A stretch of DNA of 64,000 nt from Tubulanus polymorphus (GCF_964204645.1 NC_134028.1:17103263-17167262), one strand, 5' to 3'. Numbered from the stretch's first letter, positions 1 through 12,200 are shown. Made by a program: numbers and translations. Notes: a model not told the origin generated them from the letters alone.

Positions 1-205
1 CGACAATTCATTATTTTGGTTTTGTCGCCCGCGAAAATTCAATATTTTGGTTTTATCGCCCACGACAATTCACTACTTTGGTTTTATCGCCAGCGACAAT
101 TTATTATTTTGGTTTTGTCGACTGCGACAATTCATTATTTTGGTTTTATCGCCCGCGACAATTCATTTTTTGGATTTGTCGCCCACGACAATTCAATATT
201 TTGGT

Positions 206-262
206 TTTATGGCCTGCGACAATTCATTATTTTATCAATTCATTTTTTGGATTTGTCGCCCA
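206..262 (+). repeat. Truncated monomer unit (TTTTATCAATTC marker)
   Basis: After TTTTATGGCCTGCGAC and an ordinary core the sequence jumps from TTTTATC directly to AATTCATTTTTTGGATTTG. A GC-rich junction of about nine bases is lost, which removes the inverted repeat. The same composite occurs near 9,998, 12,572, 15,047, 15,998, 18,202, 22,391, 23,583, 27,597, 29,989, 31,181, 50,231, 56,960 and 63,345. It marks one family of long blocks and is absent from 32-50 kb. Confidence 0.85.
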
Positions 263-420
263 TGACAATTCAATATTTTGGTTTTATCGCCCGCGACAAT
301 TCATTATTTTGGTTTTGTCGCACACGACAATGGCGACAATTCAAGATTTTGGTTTTATCGCCCACGACAATTCAATATTTTGGTTTTATCGCCCGCGACA
401 ATTCATTATTTTGGTTTTAT

Positions 421-470
421 CGCCGCGACAATTTTTTTCTCTTTTTGTCGCGGTTTTATCGCCTGCGACA
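421..470 (+). repeat. T-rich rearranged unit (CTCTTTTT marker), first of about 40
   Basis: Here the AT-rich core is replaced by a T run, CTC and a second T run, followed by GTCGCGG. The next junction reads GCCTGCGACACTTC. The same composite recurs, for example, near 2,690, 5,425, 9,425, 10,230, 12,772, 14,097, 14,440, 15,665, 18,430, 20,720, 21,787, 23,010, 23,780, 26,010, 28,400, 30,606, 33,418, 35,648, 38,938, 41,168, 43,276, 44,860, 48,690, 49,625, 55,420, 56,353, 59,064, 61,259, 61,781 and 63,578. In a few copies (5,450; 51,390; 58,115; 59,097; 60,670) ACACTTC reads ACAATTC. It is a stable variant copied with its block, not an independent insertion. Confidence 0.85.
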
Positions 471-504
471 CTTCAATATTTTGGTTTTATCGCCCGCAAC
501 AATT

Positions 505-565
505 CATTATTTTGGTTTTGTATTTTGTTTTTGTCGTCCGCGACAATTTTTTTTAATGGTTTTGT
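505..565 (+). repeat. GTATTTTG unit
   Basis: This is an altered monomer pair in which the normal TTTTGTCGCC is replaced by TTTTGTATTTTGTTTTTGTCG, followed by a T run and AATGG. It recurs near 10,315, 12,855, 18,515, 23,870, 31,467, 50,545, 51,442, 57,275, 58,168, 59,153, 59,770, 60,728, 61,346 and 63,663. A sister form with TATATTTTGTTT and AGTTGCCCG is found near 995, 3,980, 6,190, 7,940, 10,820, 24,343, 31,848 and 37,368. Confidence 0.82.
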
Positions 566-577
566 CGCCCGCGACAA
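562..577. repeat. Inverted repeat at the monomer junction (example)
   Basis: In G-type junctions the sequence TTGTCGC-CC-GCGACAA is an inverted repeat with two 7 bp arms and a 2 bp centre. It recurs at every junction where a G-type end meets an unaltered GCGACAA start, so hundreds of copies occur at multiples of about 31 bp. It could extrude as a small hairpin or serve as a two-fold symmetric protein site. Either role is inference; the symmetry is directly visible. Confidence 0.85.
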
Positions 578-720
578 TTCAATATTTTGGTTTTATCGCC
601 CGCGACAATTCATTATTTTGGTTTTGTCGCCCGCGACAATTCATTATTTTGGTTTTATCGCCGTGACAATTCATTATTTTAGTTTTATCGCCCGCAACAA
701 TTCATTATTTTGGTTTTGTC

Positions 721-806
721 GCACCGACAATTCTTTTTTTGGTTTTGTCGCCCGCGACAATTCATTAATTTGGTTTTGTCGCCCGCGTTAATTCATTAGT
801 CTGGTT
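721..806 (+). repeat. Super-block marker (GCACCGAC to CGCGTTAATTC)
   Basis: The series GCACCGACAATTC with a T run, ATTAATTTGG, CGCGTTAATTC and ATTAGTCTGG recurs as a fixed group. CGCGTTAATTC lies near 787, 5,231, 10,611, 13,124, 16,281, 18,814, 24,137, 31,732, 37,252, 50,844, 57,574 and 63,959. Spacings are about 4.4, 5.4, 2.5, 3.2, 2.5, 5.3, 7.6, 5.5, 13.6, 6.7 and 6.4 kb. It is the best visible landmark for the largest repeat level. Confidence 0.83.
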
Positions 807-1101
807 TTGTCGCCCGCGACAAATCAATATTTTGGTTTTGTCGCCCGCGACAATTCAATATTTTGGTTTTATCGCCCGCGACAATTCATTACTTTAGTTT
901 TATCTCCAGCGACAATTCATTATTTTTGTTTTGTCGCCCGGGACAATTCTTCTTTTTGGTTTTGTCGCCCGCAACAATTCATTATTTTGGTTTTATATTT
1001 TGTTTTAGTTGCCCGCGACAATTTTTTTTTTGGTTTTGTCGCCCACGACAATTCAATATTTTGGTTTTATCGCCCGCGATAATTCATTATTTTGGTTTTA
1101 T

Positions 1102-1132
1102 CGCCCGCGACAATTCATTATTTTGGTTTTAT
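1102..1132 (+). repeat. Reference monomer, A-type
   Basis: This is a clean copy of the 31 bp unit; the next copy starts at 1133. It carries the A variant (TTTTAT at the end) rather than the G variant (TTTTGT). On the opposite strand the A/G difference is a C to T change in a CAA context. It breaks one pair of the inverted repeat across the monomer junction, so A-type and G-type monomers differ in their ability to form a hairpin. The two types are mixed along the array without a simple alternation that I could see. Confidence 0.95.
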
Positions 1133-2099
1133 CGCCCGCGACAATTCATTATTTTGGTTTTGTCACCCGAGACAATTCATCATTTTGGTTTTATCGCCCG
1201 CGACAATTCATTATTTTGGTTTTGTCGCCCGCGACAATTCACCATTTTGGTTTTGTCGCCCACGACAATTCATTATTTTGGTTTTGTCGCCAGCGACAAT
1301 TCACCATTTTGGTTTTGTCGCCCGCGACAATTCACCGTTTTGGTTTTGTCACCCGCGACAATTCATTATTTTGGTTTTATCGCCCGCGACAATTCATTAT
1401 TTTGGTTTTGTCGCCCCGACAATTCTTTTTTTTTGGTTTTGTCGCCCGCGACAATTCATTATTTTAGTTTTATCGCCCGCGACAATTCAATATTTTGGTT
1501 TTATCACCCGCGACAATTCATTATTTTAGTTTTATCGCCCGCGACAATTCAAGATTTTGGTTTTGTCGCCTGCGACAATTCAATATTTTGGTTTTATCGC
1601 CCGCGACAATTCATTACTTTAGTTTTATCTCCAGCGACAATTCATTATTTTGGTTTTGTCGCCCGGGATAATTCTTGTTTTTGGTTTTGTCGCCCGCAAC
1701 AATTCATTATTTTGGTTTTATCGCCCGCGATAATTCATTATTTTGGTTTTATCGCCCGCGACAATTCATTTTTTGGATTTGTCGCCCGCGACAATTCAAT
1801 ATTTTGGTTTTATCGCCCGCGACAATTCATTATTTTGGTTTTATCGCCCGCGACAATTCATTATTTTGGTTTTGTCACCCGAGACAATTCATCATTTTGG
1901 TTTTATCGCCCGCGACAATTCATTATTTTGGTTTTGTCCCCCGCGACAATTCACCATTTTGGTTTTGTCGCCTGGACAATTCACCATTTTGGTTTTGTCG
2001 CCCGCGACGATTCATTATTTTGGTTTTGTCGCCCCCACAATTCTTTTTTTGGTTTTGTCGCCCGCGACAATTCATTAGTTTGGTTTTGTCGCCGGCGAC

Positions 2100-4161
2100 A
2101 ATTCATTATTTTGGTTTTGTCGCCCGCGACAATTCACCATTTTGGTTTTGTCGCCCACGACAATTCACCATTTTGGTTTTGTCGCCCGCGACAATTCACC
2201 GTTTTGGTTTTGTCACCCGCGACAATTCATTATTTTGGTTTTATCGCCCGCGACAATTCATTATTTTGGTTTTGTCGCCCGCGACAATTCACCATTTTGG
2301 TTTTGTCGCCCGCGACAATTCACCGTTTTGGTTTTGTCACCCGCGACAATTCATTATTTTGGTTTTATCGCCCGCGACAATTCATTATTTTGGTTTTGTC
2401 GCCAGCGACAATTCACCATTTTGGTTTTGTCGCGCGCGACAATTCACCGTTTTGGTTTTGTCACCCGCGACAATTCATTATTTTGGTTTTATCGCCCGCG
2501 ACAATTCATTATTTTGGTTTTGTCGCCCGCGACAATTCATTATTTTGGTTTTGTCGCCCCGACAATTCTTTTTTTTGGTTTTGTCGCCGGCGACAATTCA
2601 TTAGTCTGGTTTTGTCGCCCACGACAATTCAATATTTTGGTTTTATCGCCCGCGACAATTCATTATTTTGGTTTTATCGCCCGCGACAATTTTTTTCTCT
2701 TTTTGTCGCGGTTTTATCGCCTGCGACACTTCAATATTTTGGTTTTATCGCCCGCAACAATTCATTATTTTGGTTTTATCGCCCGCGACAATTCATTATT
2801 TTGGTTTTATCGCCCGCGACAATTCATTATTTTGGTTTTGTCACCCGAGACAATTCATCATTTTGGTTTTATCGCCCGCGACAATTCATTATTTTGGTTT
2901 TGTCCCCCGTGACAATTCACCATTTTGGTTTTGTCGCCTGGACAATTCACCATTTTGGTTTTGTCGCCCGCGACGATTCATTATTTTGGTTTTGTCGCCC
3001 CCACAATTCTTTTTTTGGTTTTGTCGCCCGCGACAATTCATTAGTTTGGTTTTGTCGCCGGCGACAATTCATTATTTTGGTTTTGTCCCCCGTGACAATT
3101 CACCATTTTGGTTTTGTCGCCCGCGACAATTCACCGTTTTGGTTTTGTCACCCGCGACAATTCATTATTTTGGTTTTATCGCCCGCGACAATTCATTATT
3201 TTGGTTTTGTCGCCCCGACAATTCTTTTTTTTGGTTTTGTCGCCCGCGACAATTCATTATTTTAGTTTTATCGCCCGCGACAATTCAATATTTTGGTTTT
3301 ATCACCCGCGACAATTCATTATTTTAGTTTTATCGCCCGCGACAATTCAATATTTTGGTTTTGTCGCCTGCGACAATTCAATATTTTGGTTTTATCGCCC
3401 GCGACAATTCATTACTTTAGTTTTATCTCCAGCGACAATTCATTATTTTGGTTTTGTCGCCCGGGATAATTCTTCTTTTTGGTTTTGTCGCCCGCAACAA
3501 TTCATTATTTTGGTTTTATCGCCCGCGATAATTCATTATTTTGGTTTTATCGCCCGCGACAATTCATTTTTTGGATTTGTCGCCCACGACAATTCAATAT
3601 TTTGGTTTTATCGCCCGCGACAATTCATTATTTTGGTTTTATCGCCCGCGACAATTCATTATTTTGGTTTTGTCACCCGAGACAATTCATCATTTTGGTT
3701 TTATCGCCCGCGACAATTCATTATTTTGGTTTAATCGCCCACGACAATTCATTATTTTGGTTTTATCGCCCGCGACAATTCATTATTTTAGTTTTATCGC
3801 CCGCGACAATTCAATATTTTGGTTTTGTCGCCCGCGACAATTCAATATTTTGGTTTTATCGCCCGCGACAATTCATTACTTTAGTTTTATCTCCAGCGAC
3901 AATTCATTATTTTGGTTTTGTCGCCCGGGACAATTCTTCTTTTTGGTTTTGTCGCCCGCAACAATTCATTATTTTGGTTTTATATTTTGTTTTAGTTGCC
4001 CGCGATAATTTTTTTTTAGTTTTGTCGCCCGCGACAATTCAATATTTTGGTTTTATCGCCCGCGATAATTCATTATTTTGGTTTTATCGCCCGCGACAAT
4101 TCATTATTTTGGTTTTATCGCCCGCGACAATTCATTATTTTGGTTTTGTCACCCGAGACAA
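2100..4161 (+). repeat. Higher-order block with landmarks near 1,675 and 3,479
   Basis: This is monomer array only. The combination of GGGATAATTC, CGCAACAATTC, CGCGATAATTC and TTTTTTGGATTTG units recurs about 1.80 kb apart at 1,665 and 3,470, which marks a higher-order unit of roughly 58-59 monomers. 2,160-3,733 closely matches 44,328-45,901 in variant order. The stretch at 3,950-4,020 carries the TATATTTTGTTTTAGTTG unit. Confidence 0.75.
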
Positions 4162-4902
4162 TTCATCATTTTGGTTTTATCGCCCGCGACAATTCATTAT
4201 TTTGGTTTTGTCCCCCGCGACAATTCACCATTTTGGTTTTGTCGCCTGGACAATTCACCATTTTGGTTTTGTCGCCCGCGACGATTCATTATTTTGGTTT
4301 TGTCGCCCCCACAATTCTTTTTTTGGTTTTGTCGCCCGCGACAATTCATTAGTTTGGTTTTGTCGCTTGCGACAATTCATTATTTTGGTTTTGTCGCCCG
4401 CGAAAATTCAATATTTTGGTTTTATCGCCCACGACAATTCAATATTTTGGTTTTATCGACCGCGACAATTCATTATTTTGGTTTTATCGCCCGCGACAAT
4501 TCATTATTTTGGTTTTGTCGCCCCGACAATTCTTTTTTTTTGGTTTTGTCGCCGGCGACAATTCATTAGTCTGGTTTTGTCGCCCGCGACAATTCAATAT
4601 TTTGGTTTTATCACCCGCGACAATTCATTATTTTGGTTTTATCGCCCGCGACAATTCATTATTTTGGTTTTGTCCCCCGCGACAATTCACCATTTTGGTT
4701 TTGTCGCCTGGACAATTCACCATTTTGGTTTTGTCGCCCGCGACGATTCATTATTTTGGTTTTGTCGCCCCCACAATTCTTTTTTTGGTTTTGTCGCCCG
4801 CGACAATTCATTAGTTTGGTTTTGTCGCTTGCGACAATTCATTATTTTGGTTTTGTCGCCCGCGAAAATTCAATATTTTGGTTTTATCGCCCACGACAAT
4901 TC
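4162..4902 (+). repeat. 462-bp tandem duplication, about 1.6 copies
   Basis: 4,162-4,440 recurs at 4,624-4,902, an offset of 462 bp (about 15 monomers). Both carry, in order, TCCCCCGCGAC, GCCTGGAC, GCGACGATTC, CCCCACAATTC, ATTAGTTTGG, GCTTGCGAC, GCGAAAATTC and CCCACGAC units. The copies part at 4,441 versus 4,903. 4,441-4,623 belongs only to the first copy. Confidence 0.8.
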
Positions 4903-5731
4903 ACTACTTTGGTTTTATCGCCAGCGACAATTCATTATTTTGTTTTTGTCGCCCGCGACAATTTTTTTTAATGGTTTTGTCGCCCGCGACAATTCAATAT
5001 TTTGGTTTTATCGCCCGCGACAATTCATTATTTTGGTTTTGTCGCCCGCGACAATTCACCATTTTGGTTTTGTCACCCGCGACAATTCATTATTTTGGTT
5101 TTATCGCCCGCGACAATTCATTATTTTAGTTTTATCGCCCGCGACAATTCATTATTTTGGTTTTGTCGCACCGACAATTCTTTTTTTGGTTTTGTCGCCC
5201 GCGACATTTCATTAATTTGGTTTTGTCGCCCGCGTTAATTCATTAGTTTGGTTTTGTCGCCCGCGACAATTCAATATTTTGGTTTTGTCGCCCGCGACAA
5301 TTCAATATTTTGGTTTTATCGCCCGCGACAATTCATTTTTAGGATTTGTCGCCCACGACAATTCAATATTTTGGTTTTATCGCCCGCGACAATTCATTAT
5401 TTTGGTTTTATCGCCCGCGACAATTTTTTTCTCTTTTTGTCGCGGTTTTATCGCCTGCGACAATTCATTATTTTGGTTTTATCGCCCGCGACAATTCATT
5501 ATTTTGGTTTTATCGCCCGCGACAATTCATTATTTTGGTTTTGTCACCCGAGACAATTCATCATTTTGGTTTTATCGCCCACGACAATTCATTATTTTGG
5601 TTTTGTCGCCCACGACAATTCATTATTTTGGTTTTGTCGCCCGCCACAATTCACCATTTTGGTTTTGTCGCCTGGACAATTCACCATTTTGGTTTTGTCG
5701 CCCGCGACAATTCATTATTTTGGTTTTGTCG
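4903..5731 (+). repeat. Satellite array between duplications
   Basis: This is ordinary monomer array with one GCACCGACAATTC unit near 5,168, a CGCGTTAATTC unit near 5,231 and a CTCTTTTT unit near 5,425. It holds several clean monomers of both A and G type. Nothing else is visible in it. Confidence 0.85.
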
Positions 5732-7480
5732 CCCACGACAATTCATTATTTTGGTTTTGTCGCCCGCCACAATTCACCATTTTGGTTTTGTCGCCCGCGA
5801 CAATTCACCATTTTGGTTTTGTCACCCGCGACAATTCATTATTTTGGTTTTATCGCCCGCGACAATTCATTATTTTGGTTTTGTCGCCCCGACAATTCTT
5901 TTTTTTGGTTTTGTCGCCCGCGACAATTCATTATTTTAGTTTTATCGCCCGCGACAATTCAATATTTTGGTTTTATCACCAGCGACAATTCATTATTTTA
6001 GTTTTATCGCCCGCGACAATTCAATATTTTGGTTTTGTCGCCTGCGACAATTCAATATTTTTGTTTTATCGCCCGCGACAATTCATTACTTTAGTTTTAT
6101 CTCCAGCGACAATTCATTATTTTGGTTTCGTCGCCCGGGATAATTCTTCTTTTTGGTTTTGTCGCCCGCAACAATTCATTATTTTGGTTTTATATTTTGT
6201 TTAGTTGCCCGCGACAATTTTTTTTTGGTTTTGTCGCCCACGACAATTCAATATTTTGGTTTTATCGCCCGCGATAATTCATTTATTTTGGTTTTATCGC
6301 CCGCGACACTTCATTATTTTGGTTTTATCGCCCGCGACAATTCATTATTTTGGTTTTGTCACCCGAGACAATTCATCATTTTGGTTTTATCGCCCGCGAC
6401 AATTCATTATTTTGGTTTTGTCCACCGCAACAATTCACCATTTTGGTTTTGTCGCCTGGACAATTCACCATTTTGGTTTTGTCGCCCGCGACGATTCATT
6501 ATTTTGGTTTTGTCGCCCCCACAATTCTTTTTTTGGTTTTGTCGCCCGCGACAATTCATTAGTTTGGTTTTGTCGCTGGCGACAATTCATTATTTTGGTT
6601 TTGTCGCCCGCGAAAATTCAATATTTTGGTTTTATCGCCCACGACAATTCACTACTTTGGTTTTATCGCCAGCGACAATTCATTATTTTGGTTTTGTCGA
6701 CCGCGACAATTCTTCTTTTTGCTTTTGTCGCCCGCGACAATTCATTATTTTGGTTTTGTCGCCCGCGACAATTCACCATTTTGGTTTTGTCGCCCACGAC
6801 AATTCATTATTTTTGTTTTGTCGCCCGCGACAATTCACCATTTTGGTTTTGTCGCCCGCGACAATTCACCGTTTTGGTTTTGTCACCCGCGACAATTCAA
6901 TATTTTGGTTTTGTCGCCCGCGACAATTCAATATTTTGGTTTTATCGACCGCGACAATTCATTATTTCGGTTTTATCCCCCGCGACAATTCATTATTTTG
7001 GTTTTGTCGCCCCGACAATTCTTTTTTTTGGTTTTGTCGCCGGCGACAATTCATTAGTCTGGTTTTGTCGCCCGCGACAATTCAATATTTTGGTTTTATC
7101 GCCCGCGACAATTCATTATTTTGGTTTTGTCGCACGCGACAATAGCGACAATTCAATATTTTGGTTTTATCGCCCGCGACAATTCAATATTTTGGTTTTG
7201 TCGCCCGCGACAATTCAATATTTTGGTTTTATCGACTGCGACAATTCATTATTTTGGTTTTATCGCCCGCGACAATTCATTATTATGGTTTTGTCGCCCC
7301 GACAATTCTTTTTTTTGGTTTTGTCGACGGCGACAATTCATTAGTCTGGTTTTGTCGCCCGCGAAAATTCAATATTTTGGTTTTATCGCCCACGACAATT
7401 CACTACTTTGGTTTTATCGCCAGCGACAATTCATTATTTTGGTTTTGTCGCCCCGACAATTCTTTTTTTTGGTTTTGTCG
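5732..7480 (+). repeat. 1,749-bp tandem duplication, copy 1
   Basis: Every rare variant I checked recurs 1,749 bp downstream: CGCCACAATTC near 5,766, TCACCAGCGAC near 5,977, GTTTCGTCG near 6,126, the TATATTTTGTTTAGTTG unit near 6,190, CATTTATTTT near 6,280, TCCACCGCAAC near 6,421 and GCACGCGACAATAGCGAC near 7,131. I saw no base difference from copy 2. The length is 56.4 monomers, because several units are shorter or longer than 31 bp. The left junction is at 5,732 within a few bases. Confidence 0.9.
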
Positions 7481-9229
7481 CCCACGACAATTCATTATTT
7501 TGGTTTTGTCGCCCGCCACAATTCACCATTTTGGTTTTGTCGCCCGCGACAATTCACCATTTTGGTTTTGTCACCCGCGACAATTCATTATTTTGGTTTT
7601 ATCGCCCGCGACAATTCATTATTTTGGTTTTGTCGCCCCGACAATTCTTTTTTTTGGTTTTGTCGCCCGCGACAATTCATTATTTTAGTTTTATCGCCCG
7701 CGACAATTCAATATTTTGGTTTTATCACCAGCGACAATTCATTATTTTAGTTTTATCGCCCGCGACAATTCAATATTTTGGTTTTGTCGCCTGCGACAAT
7801 TCAATATTTTTGTTTTATCGCCCGCGACAATTCATTACTTTAGTTTTATCTCCAGCGACAATTCATTATTTTGGTTTCGTCGCCCGGGATAATTCTTCTT
7901 TTTGGTTTTGTCGCCCGCAACAATTCATTATTTTGGTTTTATATTTTGTTTAGTTGCCCGCGACAATTTTTTTTTGGTTTTGTCGCCCACGACAATTCAA
8001 TATTTTGGTTTTATCGCCCGCGATAATTCATTTATTTTGGTTTTATCGCCCGCGACACTTCATTATTTTGGTTTTATCGCCCGCGACAATTCATTATTTT
8101 GGTTTTGTCACCCGAGACAATTCATCATTTTGGTTTTATCGCCCGCGACAATTCATTATTTTGGTTTTGTCCACCGCAACAATTCACCATTTTGGTTTTG
8201 TCGCCTGGACAATTCACCATTTTGGTTTTGTCGCCCGCGACGATTCATTATTTTGGTTTTGTCGCCCCCACAATTCTTTTTTTGGTTTTGTCGCCCGCGA
8301 CAATTCATTAGTTTGGTTTTGTCGCTGGCGACAATTCATTATTTTGGTTTTGTCGCCCGCGAAAATTCAATATTTTGGTTTTATCGCCCACGACAATTCA
8401 CTACTTTGGTTTTATCGCCAGCGACAATTCATTATTTTGGTTTTGTCGACCGCGACAATTCTTCTTTTTGCTTTTGTCGCCCGCGACAATTCATTATTTT
8501 GGTTTTGTCGCCCGCGACAATTCACCATTTTGGTTTTGTCGCCCACGACAATTCATTATTTTTGTTTTGTCGCCCGCGACAATTCACCATTTTGGTTTTG
8601 TCGCCCGCGACAATTCACCGTTTTGGTTTTGTCACCCGCGACAATTCAATATTTTGGTTTTGTCGCCCGCGACAATTCAATATTTTGGTTTTATCGACCG
8701 CGACAATTCATTATTTCGGTTTTATCCCCCGCGACAATTCATTATTTTGGTTTTGTCGCCCCGACAATTCTTTTTTTTGGTTTTGTCGCCGGCGACAATT
8801 CATTAGTCTGGTTTTGTCGCCCGCGACAATTCAATATTTTGGTTTTATCGCCCGCGACAATTCATTATTTTGGTTTTGTCGCACGCGACAATAGCGACAA
8901 TTCAATATTTTGGTTTTATCGCCCGCGACAATTCAATATTTTGGTTTTGTCGCCCGCGACAATTCAATATTTTGGTTTTATCGACTGCGACAATTCATTA
9001 TTTTGGTTTTATCGCCCGCGACAATTCATTATTATGGTTTTGTCGCCCCGACAATTCTTTTTTTTGGTTTTGTCGACGGCGACAATTCATTAGTCTGGTT
9101 TTGTCGCCCGCGAAAATTCAATATTTTGGTTTTATCGCCCACGACAATTCACTACTTTGGTTTTATCGCCAGCGACAATTCATTATTTTGGTTTTGTCGC
9201 CCCGACAATTCTTTTTTTTGGTTTTGTCG
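7481..9229 (+). repeat. 1,749-bp tandem duplication, copy 2
   Basis: It follows copy 1 directly. At 7,481 the sequence passes from a TTCTTTTTTTTGG monomer straight into the CCCACGAC unit that opens the duplication. At 9,230 it continues with CCGGCGAC instead, which ends the copy. It appears identical to copy 1, so the event is recent or the copies have been kept uniform. Confidence 0.9.
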
Positions 9230-12200
9230 CCGGCGACAATTCATTAGTCTGGTTTTGTCGCCCGCGACAATTCATTATTTTGGTTTTATCGCCCGCGACA
9301 ATTCATTATTTTGGTTTTGTCGCCCCGACAATTCTTTTTTTTGGTTTTGTCGCCGGCGACAATTCATTAGTCTGGTTTTGTCGCCCACGACAATTCAATA
9401 TTTTGGTTTTATCGCCCGCGACAATTTTTTTCTCTTTTTGTCGCGGTTTTATCGCCTGCGACACTTCAATATTTTGGTTTTATCGCCCGCAACAATTCAT
9501 TATTTTGGTTTTATCGCCCGCGACAATTCATTATTTTGGTTTTGTCACCCGAGACAATTCATCATTTTGGTTTTATCGCCCGCGACAATTCATTATTTTG
9601 GTTTTGTCCCCCGTGACAATTCACCATTTTGGTTTTGTCGCCTGGACAATTCACCATTTTGGTTTTGTCGCCCGCGACGATTCATTATTTTGGTTTTGTC
9701 GCCCCCACAATTCTTTTTTTGGTTTTGTCGCCCGCGACAATTCATTAGTTTGGTTTTGTCGCTTGCGACAATTCATTATTTTGGTTTTGTCGCCCGCGAA
9801 AATTCAATATTTTGGTTTTATCGCCCACGACAATTCACTACTTTGGTTTTATCGCCAGCGACAATTCATTATTTTGGTTTTGTCGACCGCGACAATTCAT
9901 TATTTTGGTTTTATCGTCCGCGACAATTCATTTTTTGGATTTGTCGCCCACGACAATTCAATATTTTGGTTTTATGGCCTGCGACAATTCATTATTTTAT
10001 CAATTCATTTTTTGGATTTGTCGCCCACGACAATTCAATATTTTGGTTTTATCGCCCGCGACAATTCATTATTTTGGTTTTATCGCCCGCGACAATTCAT
10101 TATTTTGGTTTTGTCGCACACGACAATGGCGACAATTCAAGATTTTGGTTTTATCGCCCACGACAAATCAATATTTCGGTTTTATCGCCCGCGACAATTC
10201 ATTATTTTGGTTTTATCGCCCGCGACAATTTTTTTCTCTTTTTGTCGCGGTTTTATCGCCTGCGACACTTCAATATTTTGGTTTTATCGCCCGCAACAAT
10301 TCATTATTTTGGTTTTGTATTTTGTTTTTGTCGCCCGCGACAATTTTTTTAATGGTTTTGTCGCCCGCGACAATTCAATATTTTGGTTTTATCGCCCGCG
10401 ACAATTCATTATTTTGGTTTTGTCGCCCGCGACAATTCACCATTTTGGTTTTGTCACCCACTACAATTCATTATTTTGGTTTTATCGCCGCGACAATTCA
10501 TTATTTTAGTTTTATCGCCCGCGACAATTCATTATTTTGGTTTTGTCGCACCGACAATTCTTTTTTTGGTTTTGTCGCCCGCGACAATTCATTAATTTGG
10601 TTTTGTCGCCCGCGTTAATTCAATAGTCTGGTTTTGTCGCCCGCGACAATTCAATATTTTGGTTTTGTCGCCCGCGACAATTCAATATTTTGGTTTTATC
10701 GCCCGCGACAATTCATTACTTTAGTTTTATCTCCAGCGACAATTCATTATTTTGGTTTTGTCGCCCGGGACAATTCTTCTTTTTGGTTTTGTCGCCCGCA
10801 ACAATTCATTATTTTGGTTTTATATTTTGTTTTAGTTGCCCGCGACAATTTTTTTTTGGTTTTGTCGCCCACGACAATTCAATATTTTGGTTTTATCGCC
10901 CGCGATAACTCATTATTTTGGTTTTATCGCCCGCGACAATTCATTATTTTGGTTTTATCGCCCGCGACAATTCATTATTTTGGTTTTGTCACCCGAGACA
11001 ATTCATCATTTTGGTTTTATCGCCCGCGACAATTCATTATTTTGGTTTTATCGCCCGCGACAATTCATTATTTTGGTTTTGTCGCCCCGACAATTCTTTT
11101 TTTTGGTTTTGTCGCCGGCGACAATTCATTAGTCTGGTTTTGTCGCCCGCGACAATTCAATATTTTGGTTTTATCGCCCGCGACAATTCATTATTTTGGT
11201 TTTGTCGCACGCGACAATAGCGACAATTCAATATTTTGGTTTTATCGCCCGCGACAATTCATTTTTTGGATTTGTCGCCCACGACAATTCAATATTTTGG
11301 TTTTATCGCCCGCGACAATTCATTATTTTGGTTTTATCGCCCGCGACAATTCATTATTTTGGTTTTGTCACCCGAGACAATTCATCATTTTGGTTTTGTC
11401 ACCCGAGACAATTCATCATTTTGGTTTTATCGCCCGCGACAATTCCTTATTTTGGTTTTGTCCCCCGCGACAATTCACCATTTTGGTTTTGTCACCTGGA
11501 CAATTCACCATTTTGGTTTTGTCGCTGGCGACAATTCATTATTTTGGTTTTGTCGCCCGCGAAAATTCAATATTTTGGTTTTATCGCCCACGACAATTCA
11601 CTACTTTGGTTTTATCGCCAGCGACAATTCATTATTTTGGTTTTGTCAACCGCGACAATTCTTCTTTTTGCTTTTGTCGCCCGCGACAATTCATTATTTG
11701 GGTTTTGTCGCCCGCGACAATTCACCATTTTGGTTTTGTCGCCCACGACAATTCATTATTTTTGTTTTGTCGCCCGCGACAATTCACCATTTTGGTTTTG
11801 TCGCCCGCGACAATTCACCGTTTTGGTTTTGTCACCCGCGACAATTCAATATTTTGGTTTTGTCGCCCGCGACAATTCAATATTTTGGTTTTATCGACCG
11901 CGACAATTCATTATTTTGGTTTTATCGCCCGCGACAATTCACTATTTTGGTTTTGTCGCCCCGACAATTCTTTTTTTTGGTTTTGTCGCCGGCGACAATT
12001 CATTAGTCTGGTTTTGTCGCCCGCGACAATTCAATATTTTGGTTTTATCGCCCGCGACAATTCATTATTTTGGTTTTGTCGCACGCGACAATAGCGACAA
12101 TTCAATATTTTGGTTTTATCGCCCGCGACAATTCATTATTTTGGTTTTGTCGCCCCGACAATTCTTTTTTTTGGTTTTGTCGCCGGCGACAATTCATTAG

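Larger units (their letters stand above)
1..2100 (+). repeat. Left block, first of three copies in the window
   Basis: From base 1 the order of rare variants matches 23,352 onward (offset 23,351 bp) and 30,949 onward (offset 30,948 bp). Shared landmarks include the GCGAAAATTC unit, the TTTTATCAATT truncated unit near 231, the CTCTTTTT unit near 431, the GTATTTTG unit near 515, the CGCGTTAATTC unit near 787 and the GGGATAATTC unit near 1,665. The match to the second copy fades at about 2,100. The third copy lacks 93 bp (three monomers) near 31,790. The match begins at the window edge, so the true unit starts further left. Confidence 0.82.

Noticed and set aside
206-262. Target-site duplication or excision footprint at the truncated TTTTATCAATT unit
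   Set aside because: It is explained by loss of a GC-rich junction between two monomers, and the same joint recurs with the block, so it is inherited by duplication.
421-470. T-rich units as poly(A) tails of inserted retroelements
   Set aside because: The T runs are short, interrupted by CTC, embedded in monomer sequence and have no adjoining element or target-site duplication.
562-577. Rho-independent terminators at the GC-rich hairpins
   Set aside because: The hairpin is not followed by a T run on the + strand. It is part of almost every monomer, and there are no genes to terminate.
5732-9229. Insertion sequence or transposon as the cause of the 1,749 bp repeat
   Set aside because: The unit consists only of satellite monomers, with no terminal inverted repeats and no transposase frame.
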